A DNA stretch of 64,000 nucleotides, taken from Chroococcidiopsis sp. TS-821 (GTDB taxonomy: Bacteria; Cyanobacteriota; Cyanobacteriia; Cyanobacteriales; Chroococcidiopsidaceae). Below are positions 19,037 to 29,223 of the stretch, piece by piece; the first letter of the stretch is position 1; each line of letters opens with the position of its first letter. Under the pieces are notes generated by a model. The model did not search any database and had not been told where the DNA came from. It saw only the letters and a program-made list of their open reading frames with translations. The position numbers were made by a program, and so were the translations under genes. The stretch is from NCBI RefSeq assembly GCF_002939305.1, contig NZ_MVDI01000001.1, positions 744,001-808,000 of the forward strand. Reading direction: 5' to 3'.

Positions 19037-19216
19037 CGGTTAGTTATCGTTAAAAACCCTTTTTTTACTGTATTCAATTCCTCGCAATTATTGACAACTC
19101 ATAACTGTAATTGCAGCGGTTGAAACCGCAGCTGCACAAACAAAGCTTGTCCTCACAGGTTTTTACAATATTGATTTATGCGTCAGTTGAGCCGCGAATT
19201 GATTTGCCAGGCGATC

Positions 19217-22200
19217 CTAGCTAACCACCAACATCTCACCTTGCAGCATTCGTGCAGCACCATCGAGTAGAACTTCTTCTAAATAGGGCTTAGTGAAATA
19301 ACCACTTGCACCGAGTTGAATTGCCATTTGGCGATGTCTTTCGGCGCCTCGCGATGTCAGCATTGCAATGGGAATTTCGCTGAGGCTAGGCTCTTGCTGC
19401 AAGCGCGATAGCAGTTCCAAGCCGTCCATTCTGGGCATTTCGATATCGCAGAAGATGAGATCGCACGGTAAACCATCGCGTAGTTTGTCCCAAGCTTCTT
19501 GACCATCGCGTGCTTGTTCAACACGATAGCCAGCTTTGTTAAAGGTGAGTGAGAGTAACTCGCGGACTGTGATCGAGTCGTCAACAATCAACACCGTCGG
19601 CTCAGTCTTGACAGGTTCTGTCGCGATTGGCTTGCTAGGAGTCGCGCTTGTTGTCCACAGCAGTTCGTGATTTCTATGTTGAATGCGTCCGAGCGATAAA
19701 TCAATTAATTCCAATACATCAGCAATTGGCATCACGTGACCATCGCCCAGAATCGTTGCACCAGCAATACCAATCGGTTTTGAGATTGGCGCTTCAAATT
19801 GCTTAATCACAATTTCTTGTTCGCCTAAAACTTGGTCTACTTGCAGTGCGGTAAAAGTTCCTGCCGAGCGTAATACAACAACCGAAACTAAATCTTCATC
19901 GCGGTTACTGCCATAAACGTTACCACGACCAAGAACGCGATTGTAATGTAACAATTCTTTTAAAGAATGTAATGGCAATACTAAGTCCCGCCACGCAACA
20001 CTAAGTTGACCGTCTTCTGATTTCACCAACGAAGACGCTGGGATATCCAGCATATCTTCAACACCGTCCATTGGAAATGCAATGCGCGCTTTGTCGCTTA
20101 AACAGCACAATGCCTTACAAATACTTAAAGTTAGTGGAAGGCGAATTGTAAATGTTGTTCCTTGACCTAGTGTAGAATCGGTGTTGATAATGCCCCGAAT
20201 TTCTTTAAGGCTGGTACGCACAACATCCATACCTACACCCCGACCGGCAAACTGATCGACTTGGTCTTTGGTACTAAAACCAGGATGAAACAGCAAGTCG
20301 TATACATCTGCGCGTGACATGGTGCGTGCTTGGGCAACTGTAATTAACCCTTTTTGAATTGCTTTGGTTAACACGCGGTCAGGATCGATACCTGCTCCGT
20401 CATCAGATACTGAAATTACCGTTTGGTTTCCTTGATGGAAAGCACGAATCGTAATTGTGCCTGTTGGCGATTTACCTTGCGCAATACGTTCTTCAGGAGT
20501 TTCAATACCGTGTGTAATCGAATTATTGACTAAATGCGTCATCGGGTCGTAAAGTTGCTCAAGAATCACCTTGTCGATTAAGGTGTCGCGACCTTCAATT
20601 TTGAGTTCAGCTTGTTTACCGTATTTGAGTGTAATATCTTTGACTGCACGCGGTAAGCGGTCGGCAATTTGGGAAAATGGAATCATGCGCGATCGCGTAA
20701 TTCCTTCTTGCAGTTGAGTTGTCACTTGACGAAATTGCCGCGCGACTTGTTCAGTTTCATCTGTAACGAATTCAATATCAGACGCAGACTCGCGGACGCG
20801 GACAATCATTTCGATCATCTCTTGCGATAAGGTATGAAAGCCTGTGAACCGATCCATTTCTAACGCGTCAAAATCCATCCCAGTAGCATGACGTTCTGGA
20901 GTTTTATCCGCATCAATTGATTCGGAACGCGAGTGCGAACGACTACTCAGCAAAGAAGCTTCCAGCAGCGATCGCTCGTACAACTCCTGCATTCTGATTC
21001 CTAACTCGTTGAGTTGTTGCACGCGATGTAAGAGATTTTCGGTGAACTGACGCAGTCGCTGTTGGTCTTGTTCTAAACTATTGCGGTTAACAACGAGTTC
21101 TCCGACTAAGTTACCAATTCCATCTAATTGCTTAACCGAAACCCGCATTGTTTGCTCAAACGCTACTTTGCGGGCTACCGGAGGCGATGTTTTTGCTACT
21201 GGTTCGGATACAGGTTCTTCGCGCTTTTGAGTTTGCGCTTCGTCTTCGAGGAGAGTTTCTAGTTCGGCAAACTCGTTGTCTGGTGCTGGTGCGATCGCTT
21301 GTGTTTCTAACAGTGCATCGAGTTCGGCAAAATCTTCTGTCGTTTCTACTGCAGTGACATCAGTTGTCAGTAGTGCTTCTAATTCGTCAAACTCATCGAT
21401 AACTTCTAAGTCTTGCTCAATCGGTTTTGATTCTGTAGCTAATACCTCTTCTACATTATCTTTATTATCTTTACTATGTGCGACGTCTTCCTCAGTTAGT
21501 AGCGATTCTAAATCTACAAAATCTACTTCTGAAAATGACTGAATAATTGTTTCTTTTTCGAGCTGTATGTCTGTAGAATGATTGACTTCTTGGTTTGTGC
21601 TATCAGAGCTAGTAACGTCTGCATCTACGCTAAATTCTAGTTCAGAGTTTGTTACTGACTCGCGCTTGTCTAGAGTCGATTTTTCTAAATTTGATTCACT
21701 GGCATTTTCAGTAAGCCTATTCAATTCACTGTTATTCTGTACTTCAGTTTGTGAAGTGCTATCTTCTTCAAACCAAAAATCTACTATATTAAAATGCTTT
21801 TGCTCAGAGTTAGTTTCCTTAGACTGCTGGTTGTCAAGTGATAATTGTTGAACTTCTCCTATTACATTATCTTGAGGTTCTTCTAACTGACTTGGCTCCT
21901 CAGTATCTTCTGAAATTGAAAACAAGCTATAAAAATCGAGGTCTGCATCACCTGAATCAAGTAGCGTTTCTTCAACTTGTGTAGAAAATAAACTATTAAA
22001 CTTAAATTCGTCATGCGAGTCATCAGATAATTGAATTTCAAGTTCGCTATCTGAAATTAAGCCAAAGTCTAATTCTTGAAAATTAGGAGATGTTTCAATA
22101 TTTGTTATATTTTTCGGCGTTTCTGATAATAACCAGTTATTCAAATTGCTTGTTTTTTCTGTTTCAAACAAACTGTTGAACTCGCGTTCAATATCTATAT

Positions 22201-22294
22201 TTGTTTGTTTTGCATTCTCTGAGAGAGTTTCAATATCTTGTTCGGTAGATTCTTTGTCAAACTCTGAAGTGTGCTGTTCTGACTCTGGCAGCAT
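19217..22294 (-). CDS. CheA-type kinase core with CheW and receiver domains, lacking Hpt (PilL-C/HmpE-like)
   Basis: The first 370 or so residues are acidic and Ser/Thr-rich with repeated short motifs (FNSLF, FYSLF; LESLL, LEALL, LDALL, LETLL). Then come a dimerisation domain (about 375-455; VSVKQLDGIGNLVGELVVNR), a CheA HATPase domain (about 540-720; HLVNNSITHGIETPEER, GVGMDVVR), a CheW-like domain (725-865) and a C-terminal receiver (about 900-1015; VLIVDDSITVREL and IFCDIEMPRMDG). No His-bearing Hpt motif is present; it is in the separate upstream gene at 22509. The same split is known for Synechocystis PilL-N and PilL-C. It should phosphorylate the Hpt protein in trans and drive type IV pilus phototaxis or motility. 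It is the last gene of a five-gene minus-strand operon. Confidence 0.9.
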   Translation of the reverse strand: MLPESEQHTSEFDKESTEQDIETLSENAKQTNIDIEREFNSLFETEKTSNLNNWLLSETPKNITNIETSPNFQELDFGLISDSELEIQLSDDSHDEFKFNSLFSTQVEETLLDSGDADLDFYSLFSISEDTEEPSQLEEPQDNVIGEVQQLSLDNQQSKETNSEQKHFNIVDFWFEEDSTSQTEVQNNSELNRLTENASESNLEKSTLDKRESVTNSELEFSVDADVTSSDSTNQEVNHSTDIQLEKETIIQSFSEVDFVDLESLLTEEDVAHSKDNKDNVEEVLATESKPIEQDLEVIDEFDELEALLTTDVTAVETTEDFAELDALLETQAIAPAPDNEFAELETLLEDEAQTQKREEPVSEPVAKTSPPVARKVAFEQTMRVSVKQLDGIGNLVGELVVNRNSLEQDQQRLRQFTENLLHRVQQLNELGIRMQELYERSLLEASLLSSRSHSRSESIDADKTPERHATGMDFDALEMDRFTGFHTLSQEMIEMIVRVRESASDIEFVTDETEQVARQFRQVTTQLQEGITRSRMIPFSQIADRLPRAVKDITLKYGKQAELKIEGRDTLIDKVILEQLYDPMTHLVNNSITHGIETPEERIAQGKSPTGTITIRAFHQGNQTVISVSDDGAGIDPDRVLTKAIQKGLITVAQARTMSRADVYDLLFHPGFSTKDQVDQFAGRGVGMDVVRTSLKEIRGIINTDSTLGQGTTFTIRLPLTLSICKALCCLSDKARIAFPMDGVEDMLDIPASSLVKSEDGQLSVAWRDLVLPLHSLKELLHYNRVLGRGNVYGSNRDEDLVSVVVLRSAGTFTALQVDQVLGEQEIVIKQFEAPISKPIGIAGATILGDGHVMPIADVLELIDLSLGRIQHRNHELLWTTSATPSKPIATEPVKTEPTVLIVDDSITVRELLSLTFNKAGYRVEQARDGQEAWDKLRDGLPCDLIFCDIEMPRMDGLELLSRLQQEPSLSEIPIAMLTSRGAERHRQMAIQLGASGYFTKPYLEEVLLDGAARMLQGEMLVVS

Positions 22295-22508
22295 AGTAGT
22301 TAGATTAAAGTTAATATTTTGAAAATTATCAATTTAATTGAAATAAATATATTTTTAATAGTAGATAGTGAGGAGATGTCTTTCCTCACTAATATCGAGC
22401 TACATTGATGATTCTCCTAGTATTAAAGATACCTGATGAGCTTTTGGCTCCTCAATGGTAGTTCTTTGGGTTCGTGAATGCTTCGTAGTTAAACGATTAA
22501 AAAGATGA

Positions 22509-23330
22509 CTAATTATGTACATTTTTAGTCGAGAGGGCTTGTAGCTGTTGGGTTGTCGAAACTTCAGCGATTCGACCTGCTAAAACTAATTCTTGTGATT
22601 GTTTGAGGTCTTTAATAACAACAGGAGCAAGCGTACGATAGTTATTATCTTGATTGGCGATCGCTTCTGATGCAGTTTCGCAAACTTTAGACCAGCTAGG
22701 TAGTTGCAACTGATTACCTAATTGTGATAGTTGCTGACAGCATTCTTGTAGTTGTTGGCGGCTTTGTGGTGTTTCAGGTTGCTTGAATAGCTGTAGCATC
22801 TCGCGCAGCTTTTGCATAACTTGGTTTTGAAAAACTGGCAACAAGTCATTTCTAATTGACTCGTTGGTAGGTGAAGCATTAGAGTGGCGATCGCTTTCTT
22901 TAGCTTGCTGCACGAGCAGTTCTAAATGCTGATTTAGCTCAGCAAATACAGGCTCGGTTTTTGCCATTAAATTATCCACAACCTGCTCAGGAAGCGATAA
23001 TGATGTTTCTAAATGCCTAATTAATTCTTGCAAAGTATCAAAAACTTGCAGAAGTAATGTTTCTAGTTTTCGGTCAACTTGAATTGTTGAGTTTTCTTTG
23101 AGAAGCTTAAAATAATCTTCTAAACGATGCGATGTCTGTTGAATACTATCAAATCCTAGCATCGCAGCACCACCTTTGACCGAATGCGCCGCGCGAAAAA
23201 CGGCATTGATCATTTCTGCGTCTGCCAGTGTATCTTGGAGATTGACTAACCCTTGCTCGATTGTATTGAGGTGGTCGTTAGCTTCATCAATAAAGTAGCC
23301 TAAAATCCGTTGTTCTTGCTCTTGTACCAT
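22509..23330 (-). CDS. Hpt-domain protein, detached N-terminal part of CheA (PilL-N-like)
   Basis: This 273-residue protein starts with an Hpt domain: ILGYFIDEANDHLNTIEQGL, then FRAAHSVKGGAAMLGF with the phosphorylatable His in the HSVKGG motif. The remainder is helical and Gln-rich, with no known domain. It should receive phosphate from the CheA core encoded next, 214 bases downstream, and pass it to the operon's receiver protein. ATG 23330 is preferred over the TTG 27 bases upstream because the Hpt domain begins just after it. It lies in the order receiver, CheW, MCP, Hpt, CheA core, as in cyanobacterial pil/hmp loci. Confidence 0.88.
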   Translation of the reverse strand: MVQEQEQRILGYFIDEANDHLNTIEQGLVNLQDTLADAEMINAVFRAAHSVKGGAAMLGFDSIQQTSHRLEDYFKLLKENSTIQVDRKLETLLLQVFDTLQELIRHLETSLSLPEQVVDNLMAKTEPVFAELNQHLELLVQQAKESDRHSNASPTNESIRNDLLPVFQNQVMQKLREMLQLFKQPETPQSRQQLQECCQQLSQLGNQLQLPSWSKVCETASEAIANQDNNYRTLAPVVIKDLKQSQELVLAGRIAEVSTTQQLQALSTKNVHN

Positions 23331-23415
23331 AAGAATTCTAATGAGTGAGTTAAACAAAAATAGACTAATAATGTTGCAATGTTGCTGGTTTAACTATGCT
23401 ACGAACTACTCATCT

Positions 23416-26004
23416 TTAGTTCGATTCTGTTGTTTCTACGCGGAACCGTTCGACTGAGTTAAGTAAATCGCCTGCAACTTTCACAAGATTTTTCAAAGAT
23501 CCAGAGACGCGTTGCGCTTCTTGCGAGTTAGCTTGAGCGGTTAATTCTACAGATTGCATTACCGAAGCCACAGCAACCGAAGTTTCGGTTTGCGCGACGG
23601 TTTCTGCGGTAATTGAACCGACAAGTGTATCAATACGATTAGAAACTTGCACAATGTCTTCCAGCGATCGCTTGGCTTGTTCCGCCAAGTGCGTTCCTTG
23701 AATAACTTGTTGCGTACCTTCTTCCATCGCCGTCATTACAGAACCTGTTTCGCTTTGAATTTGCTTAACAATTTGTTCAATTTCGCGCAGTGCTTTAGCA
23801 ACGCGGTCTGCAAGTTGACGAACTTCATCGGCTACAATGGCAAAACCTCGTCCAGCTTCGCCCGCCCGTGCCGCTTCGATACTGGCATTCAGTGCTAACA
23901 AGTTCGTCCGCGAAGCGATTTGCGAAATTAAGGCAACGATTTTGGAAATTTCTTGTGATGATTCAGCAAGGCGCTTAACTTTACGTGTCGTTTCTGCAAC
24001 CGTTTGGCGAATTTCCGAAATACCTGCAACCGTTCTTTCTACCGCTTCTCCTCCCTTCAAAGCAGTTGTTGAAGCCGAACGCGCTACCAACTCTGCCTCG
24101 CGGGCACTTTCTGCAACGCGTTGAATTCCTTCGGTCATCACCTGAACCGAATTGAGCGTTACTGCAAGTTCTTCAGCTTGGCGCAACGCTTCGGAAGACA
24201 AGCTTTGAGCAAATGTTTCGCTATCTGTAGCACTCTTGCTCACCTGCTTTGCCGCAATTTTCACTTGTTGCACAATTTCCCGCAAGCTTTGAATGGTCAA
24301 GTTGAACGAGTCAGCAACCGCACCCATCACGTCAGCACTGACTTCCGCACGCACTGTCAAATCTCCCCGCGCTGCACCTTCAACATCATCGAGTAAGCGC
24401 ATAACTTGGCGTTGCAAATTTTCTTTTTCTGCTTCTTGTTGTCGCGCTTTGCGCTGTGCTTCACTCGTTGTCGCTTGAATGACATGTGCCATTTCATTGA
24501 ATTTAGCTACGAGTTGACCTAATTCGTCTTGCGAAGCAGGTTGTGGAGTGAAATTTCCTTCTCGCAGTGCATCAAACTGTAGATAGAGATCTGCAGTTGC
24601 GCGTTTGATTTGTTTCGTTGTGATTTGACCGAGAAAACGTGTTGTTGTAAAACCTGCTATTCCCGCTGCTGCTGCCAGCATCCAACCAGTATTTCTGACG
24701 GCGGCTCTACTTGGTACAGGAGTGAGAAACGAGCTACCCAAGCTGAGAGCAGCAACTACAACCGCTGAGACAACGCCGACGCTACTGGCAGTTAACCATT
24801 GTTTTTTCTCTAAAGAAGCATTTTCAAAATGCTGACGCCACCCTTGAGCATGATTGCTAGATGCAGCTGAAGGATCGTCTGTTTGAGGGGAAACCGATTC
24901 ATTCAGAGTTGGTGTAGCTGCGACTTCACTTGGCAAATCGCCTAGAATGACATTTTCATCATTATTATTATTTGGCGCTACGATCTCGGATACTGAAGGC
25001 TCAAATTCAGGAACAGTGCCCAAATCGTCAAAGGTCTCAAATTCAGTAATCGAAAATTCCTGTATGGATGTACGTGCTGCAGGATCTGCGGTTGTATGCT
25101 CGTCTTGCACAAATCCGTTGTTAACAGGAACTTTTGAGCCGAAGGTATCTTCAATTTTTGATTCTTCTGCCGAAGGAAGTTCAACTTCTTCGACTTGCAA
25201 CTTTGTCGGAGACAAAAGCAATGTTTGATCTTCTACTTCAGCCGCGTGTTGTTGTGAGGCAGGATAACCGAAAGTGTCTTCAAGTTCAGACGTTTCTGTA
25301 GCTACCGGCTCAGAAACACTTTCATTTAAGTTTTCTGCGGCTGCGGTAGTTGCAAATAAGTCTGAATTACCTGGTAATTCATCATCTTGTAGTATTGTTT
25401 TACCAATTGACGATGGAACTTCGGGTTGAGCTATGGCGAAAGGATCGGCAAATGTATCGATTGACGTTGCATCCAGCGCGCGATCGTCGGGTGCAGAACT
25501 AAAAGCATCGGGAAACGGGGACTCAAATTCTGAAATCGATGGCGTGTTGTAATCAAAATGCTCGAAATCAAAGCTATGGGGATCAAATTCCTCAAATGCA
25601 GCGAGTTCGCGGTCTTCAGGTTGCTCGTGGGTGAGGGGTGTTTCAGCGTCGTTAGCAATATCCATTAATAAATAAGTGTCTTCAAACTCTTTCTCGGAAG
25701 AGTTTGTCGAGTTGACTGATTGTTGAGAACTTTCGTATTGACCAATCGACTCTAGTGCTTCGTTTGCACAATCTATCAAACTTATATCTTCTGCAAGCTC
25801 TATAACAGTGCGATACTCGGCTTGTGCTTGAGCGAATTGTTGATGTATGCAGTAAAGATGTCCCCGCAACAAGTGACTATTTGGATCTTCAGGAAACTCT
25901 TGGAGTAATCGTTCTACAATTGCTACTGCTGCTTCATAGTTTCCTTGGATGTAGGCTTTTTGTGCCTCTTGGTATTCCTGAGCGTGATTGATACTTAATG
26001 TCAT
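23416..26004 (-). CDS. Methyl-accepting chemotaxis protein with TPR N-terminus (PilJ/HmpD-like)
   Basis: Residues 1-115 form TPR-like helices ([20 protein letters not shown]). Residues 115-390 are acidic and low in complexity, with repeated EDTFG/EDTY-type motifs. Two membrane helices lie close together (about 400-460) with only a short loop, so there is no periplasmic sensor domain. HAMP regions follow (about 455-580), then a signalling domain (600-850) with the hairpin-tip segment [20 protein letters not shown] and [19 protein letters not shown]. It should form the receptor of the pilus taxis complex with CheW and the split CheA. There is no bilin-binding GAF domain, which sets it apart from PixJ. 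Input through the cytosolic TPR part or through the membrane is inference. Confidence 0.9.
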   Translation of the reverse strand: MTLSINHAQEYQEAQKAYIQGNYEAAVAIVERLLQEFPEDPNSHLLRGHLYCIHQQFAQAQAEYRTVIELAEDISLIDCANEALESIGQYESSQQSVNSTNSSEKEFEDTYLLMDIANDAETPLTHEQPEDRELAAFEEFDPHSFDFEHFDYNTPSISEFESPFPDAFSSAPDDRALDATSIDTFADPFAIAQPEVPSSIGKTILQDDELPGNSDLFATTAAAENLNESVSEPVATETSELEDTFGYPASQQHAAEVEDQTLLLSPTKLQVEEVELPSAEESKIEDTFGSKVPVNNGFVQDEHTTADPAARTSIQEFSITEFETFDDLGTVPEFEPSVSEIVAPNNNNDENVILGDLPSEVAATPTLNESVSPQTDDPSAASSNHAQGWRQHFENASLEKKQWLTASSVGVVSAVVVAALSLGSSFLTPVPSRAAVRNTGWMLAAAAGIAGFTTTRFLGQITTKQIKRATADLYLQFDALREGNFTPQPASQDELGQLVAKFNEMAHVIQATTSEAQRKARQQEAEKENLQRQVMRLLDDVEGAARGDLTVRAEVSADVMGAVADSFNLTIQSLREIVQQVKIAAKQVSKSATDSETFAQSLSSEALRQAEELAVTLNSVQVMTEGIQRVAESAREAELVARSASTTALKGGEAVERTVAGISEIRQTVAETTRKVKRLAESSQEISKIVALISQIASRTNLLALNASIEAARAGEAGRGFAIVADEVRQLADRVAKALREIEQIVKQIQSETGSVMTAMEEGTQQVIQGTHLAEQAKRSLEDIVQVSNRIDTLVGSITAETVAQTETSVAVASVMQSVELTAQANSQEAQRVSGSLKNLVKVAGDLLNSVERFRVETTESN

Positions 26005-26028
26005 TTACCGTCTCCGCTTGCCTTAATT

Positions 26029-26565
26029 TCATACTGCTGCCCATCGATTACTCCGAATAATTGCTTTTTGGTCGAGCAGTCGAAGACACTGATGGGTGCG
26101 ATCGCCTAATAACCACTCACCGCGCAAATATGGAGTGATATTATCTGTTGTCGTTGGCGGCTGAATTGCCTCAACATCTAGCCACTCCATACCAACAATC
26201 TGTTCTACAGCTAACCCTATAATTGTTTCTTGATCTTCTACGGCAATAATCGGAATTTCTGCTCGATCTGTATTTACCGCAGATGTTTCACCTAAAAATT
26301 GTCCTAAATCAGCTACCCAAATGACTCGCCCGCGTAAATTCAGCGTCCCTAGCAGTAAAGGAGAAGTGTTAGGAATTGGTGTAATGCGATCGGGTGGTGC
26401 AGAAATCACTTCTCTAATTGCCATTGCGCTGAAGGCTAGCTCTTGACCAGATGCTAAGTAAAACCGTAAGTGCAGTTCTCCCTCTGGTCTTTCTAACTCT
26501 TGTAGCTGATTTGCAACTTGCTCTGGATTATCACTTGTTATTAATAATTCTAGATTACCGCTCAT
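26029..26565 (-). CDS. CheW-like adaptor protein (PilI/HmpC-like)
   Basis: This 178-residue protein carries one CheW domain: LHLRFYLASGQELAFSAMAI, a PIPNTSPLLLGTLNLRGRVI core motif, VADLGQFLG, and IIGLAVEQIVGMEW. CheW adaptors couple the receptor to CheA. It sits 24 bases upstream of the MCP gene and nine bases downstream of the receiver gene, consistent with one transcript. The length is normal for cyanobacterial PilI-type proteins. Confidence 0.92.
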   Translation of the reverse strand: MSGNLELLITSDNPEQVANQLQELERPEGELHLRFYLASGQELAFSAMAIREVISAPPDRITPIPNTSPLLLGTLNLRGRVIWVADLGQFLGETSAVNTDRAEIPIIAVEDQETIIGLAVEQIVGMEWLDVEAIQPPTTTDNITPYLRGEWLLGDRTHQCLRLLDQKAIIRSNRWAAV

Positions 26566-26574
26566 GGGGTCGAT

Positions 26575-26940
26575 TTATCCTTGCAGCAGTTGTTTCACCG
26601 TTCCTAAAAATTCATTGGACTGAAAGGGTTTAACAATATATGCATCTGCGCCTTGTTTCATTCCCCAATGACGGTCAAATTCTTCTCCTTTTGTCGAGCA
26701 CATGATCACCCGCACATTTTGAGTTTTTGGGTCTGTTTTCAACTTACGGCAAAGCTCATATCCATTCATTCGTGGCATGACAACATCAAGGACAACGATC
26801 GATGGACAAGACACTTGAATTTGCTCTAAAGCTTCAACCCCATCATGGGCGACGGTAACTTGTAAACCACTTTTTTGTAAGAGTTGTATGATAATTTCCC
26901 GTTGTGTGGGACTATCTTCCACAACTAAAACTGTTGCCAT
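26575..26940 (-). CDS. CheY-like receiver (PilH/HmpB-like), first gene of pilus taxis operon
   Basis: This is a 121-residue single receiver domain with VLVVEDSPTQREIIIQLL, phospho-acceptor Asp in SIVVLDVVMPRMNGYEL, and YIVKPF at the end. It is the first gene of the operon and should take phosphate from the CheA/Hpt pair. No second, PatA-type (PilG/HmpA) receiver is found upstream: the next 590 bases are non-coding and then hmpF runs the other way. Confidence 0.92.
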   Translation of the reverse strand: MATVLVVEDSPTQREIIIQLLQKSGLQVTVAHDGVEALEQIQVSCPSIVVLDVVMPRMNGYELCRKLKTDPKTQNVRVIMCSTKGEEFDRHWGMKQGADAYIVKPFQSNEFLGTVKQLLQG

Positions 26941-27534
26941 AACTATTAACTTATCTCCTGGATAAAACTTGCTAGCTCAGGAACTAGCTGTTCGCAAATA
27001 ATTTTCAAAATAAAGTTGATGATTAAGTGTTAATATTTTTCTACATATATTCTAAATAGCAGTAATTGGTAGTTGTTTAATATTCAGATTTAATTTGATA
27101 CACTATCTTGAAATTACTTAACTACAAATCTAAGTTAACGCTAACTCTGTGGGTAACCAAGCGAAAATTTACTGATTACTTTATTACAAATAGCTTGGTA
27201 AGTTTGCTGTCTTCAGTAAATCCACGGTAGCAGGTGTTAATAAATTATGATAATGCTATTAAATGTATTTGATTAAGTATACGAATCGCTAAAAAATATG
27301 TTAAAGGTTTCAAAAAAAACTTTTTTAAATTAATTTTTATAAAATCAAATAATTATAGAGGCTTGATTTAGTATTTCATTTTTAGATGGTTAGTTTAACA
27401 GATTAAAATCGTTTGTAAAAAACAAAAAAATACTAAATTAATTATTGAAAAAAATAGCTAGAACTTTAAGTTAAACCAATTCGAATTATTTGCACAGTTT
27501 AAAGTAATCAAGGTAATCTAAGAGGACAATCAGA
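26941..27534. other. AT-rich divergent control region between taxis operon and hmpF-like gene
   Basis: About 590 bases without a reading frame, strongly AT-rich with many A and T runs (for example near 27310-27440). It should contain the promoters for the minus-strand taxis operon and for the plus-strand hmpF-like gene. AGAGGA at 27521-27526 is a good ribosome binding site for the GTG at 27535. I could not assign sigma factor boxes. Confidence 0.55.
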
Positions 27535-29223
27535 GTGCTGTATTTAGCAGAAGTTCAAAAGCAAAAAAGCGGGTTTATGGGTGCTGGGAAGGCTGAAATT
27601 AAATTACTAGCCTTTCAGCGAAGCGATCAAAGTTGGAATCCTGTACCAGGTGAAGAAATCATTACAGCAGAAGAAGCTAGTAATTTTTCAACAGGAGCGC
27701 TTGTATTAGCAGATTTAAATGCAAATCGACAAGTGCAACGCCTGCAAGAAGCAGGGCGTCCTTTGGTTAATATTTTGCAAAGCTTCTCGCGCATACTCGA
27801 AAAGTTTAAGCGTCAGGAAGAAGAAATTGAGCAGTGGAAGCAGTCTTTGACTTACCAAAGTCAGGAAATGAATCGCCGCAACATGGAAATGGAAGCGCGT
27901 TTAGAACAACTTCAGCAGATGGAAGCTGAATTTAAAGAACTAGAAGCGCGACACCAAGAAATTGAATCTAGTCGTCAAGATTTAGCAACAGCTTGGGAGC
28001 AGCTACAGAGTGAACGGCGTCGTTGGGAAGAATCGCAACACTTAGGAATAGATGAATTCCAAGCACGTCAAATTCAAGAGTTAGTGGAGCATCTATCTAA
28101 CAATGTACCTGATGTATCATTACGAGAAGAACTGACGCTTTTGCTGGCGAGTATTGCTACTGGACAAAATACTTTAAATCAGCACTGGCAACAACTAGAA
28201 CAGCAGCAAATTTATACTCAAGAGCAACAACAAGAGTTTGAAGGCATTGTGCAAACGTGGCAAGAAAGCTTTACTGAATGGCAACAAGCTCAAAGCTTAT
28301 TAGAACAATCTTTATCTGAATTAAAGGTACAAACTACTGTCTTAAGCTATAAACAAGAACACGCGCAGACATTAAAGTGGCAATTACAAAAACATGAAGA
28401 GTTATACCGAGAAGTGTCTCGAATTGCAGAATCTGTTACGCAAGTAGATGTTAGTGAAAAGGTTAACGTAACAGATTTAGAACAAATGCCCATTGAGCAG
28501 CTACAGCAGATTGTACAAGACTTACAGGAAGATTTAGCTAAGAATTCTCAGTTTGTTAGCGACCAAGAAGAAGAACTAAAATTGCAAAAGCAAGCTGTGG
28601 AAGAATTGCAAACACAATTAACTCAGAGTGATTCTTCAGAGCGATCGCACTTAGAGGCTGAGTTAGCTGAAGAATACGATCGCTACCAAATGCTGAATAA
28701 AACTTTAGTCGGGCAAAGGCAAAATTTGCGCGAGCGTAAAGCAATTCTCAAACAGCATCTACACGTTCTCTGGCGTCGGCAAGGTTGTCACAATTTTACG
28801 ATGATTGGTGATGAGCCAAGTATAGATTTGCAGCCTGTGTTAGCACAAGTCGAAGACTTCAAGCAACAAAAAGCTGAGGAACTACAAAAGCTAGAACAAG
28901 AGCTTTCGCAAATAGAATCGAGCATTGTTTATCTACAGAGCTTGGTTAATACGCAAACCGAAATGCAAGCACTTAAACAACAGCAATGGCAAAATTTAGA
29001 ACAGCAACTACACTCATTGCAGGCAAGCATTGCAGAAACTTCCGGCAAAATCAAGTTATCGCAAGAAGTCTTGCAACCACTTCAAGACAATTGGAACAGC
29101 CTACAACAGCAACTCGAAGCGATCGCCGCGACACTCAGTAATAGTGACCTGCAGCAAACAATCGCGCAGATCCGCCAGGTTCTGCAAAGCCTTATCCCAA
29201 GTATTGAAATGGCAGTACCTTAG
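27535..29223 (+). CDS. hmpF: HmpF-like coiled-coil pilus motility protein
   Basis: This 562-residue protein has a short globular N-terminus (1-80; LAEVQKQKSGFMGAGKAEIK and STGALVLADLNANRQVQRLQ) followed by a nearly continuous coiled coil rich in Gln, Glu and Leu to the C-terminus. The N-terminal pattern and its place divergent from the taxis operon fit HmpF of Nostoc, which sits at cell poles and activates type IV pili for directional motility. It has no membrane segment or signal peptide. It starts with GTG, supported by AGAGGA nine bases upstream. Its stop overlaps the tilS stop by four bases. I am fairly sure of the family, but the role is taken from Nostoc. Confidence 0.8.
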   Translation: MLYLAEVQKQKSGFMGAGKAEIKLLAFQRSDQSWNPVPGEEIITAEEASNFSTGALVLADLNANRQVQRLQEAGRPLVNILQSFSRILEKFKRQEEEIEQWKQSLTYQSQEMNRRNMEMEARLEQLQQMEAEFKELEARHQEIESSRQDLATAWEQLQSERRRWEESQHLGIDEFQARQIQELVEHLSNNVPDVSLREELTLLLASIATGQNTLNQHWQQLEQQQIYTQEQQQEFEGIVQTWQESFTEWQQAQSLLEQSLSELKVQTTVLSYKQEHAQTLKWQLQKHEELYREVSRIAESVTQVDVSEKVNVTDLEQMPIEQLQQIVQDLQEDLAKNSQFVSDQEEELKLQKQAVEELQTQLTQSDSSERSHLEAELAEEYDRYQMLNKTLVGQRQNLRERKAILKQHLHVLWRRQGCHNFTMIGDEPSIDLQPVLAQVEDFKQQKAEELQKLEQELSQIESSIVYLQSLVNTQTEMQALKQQQWQNLEQQLHSLQASIAETSGKIKLSQEVLQPLQDNWNSLQQQLEAIAATLSNSDLQQTIAQIRQVLQSLIPSIEMAVP

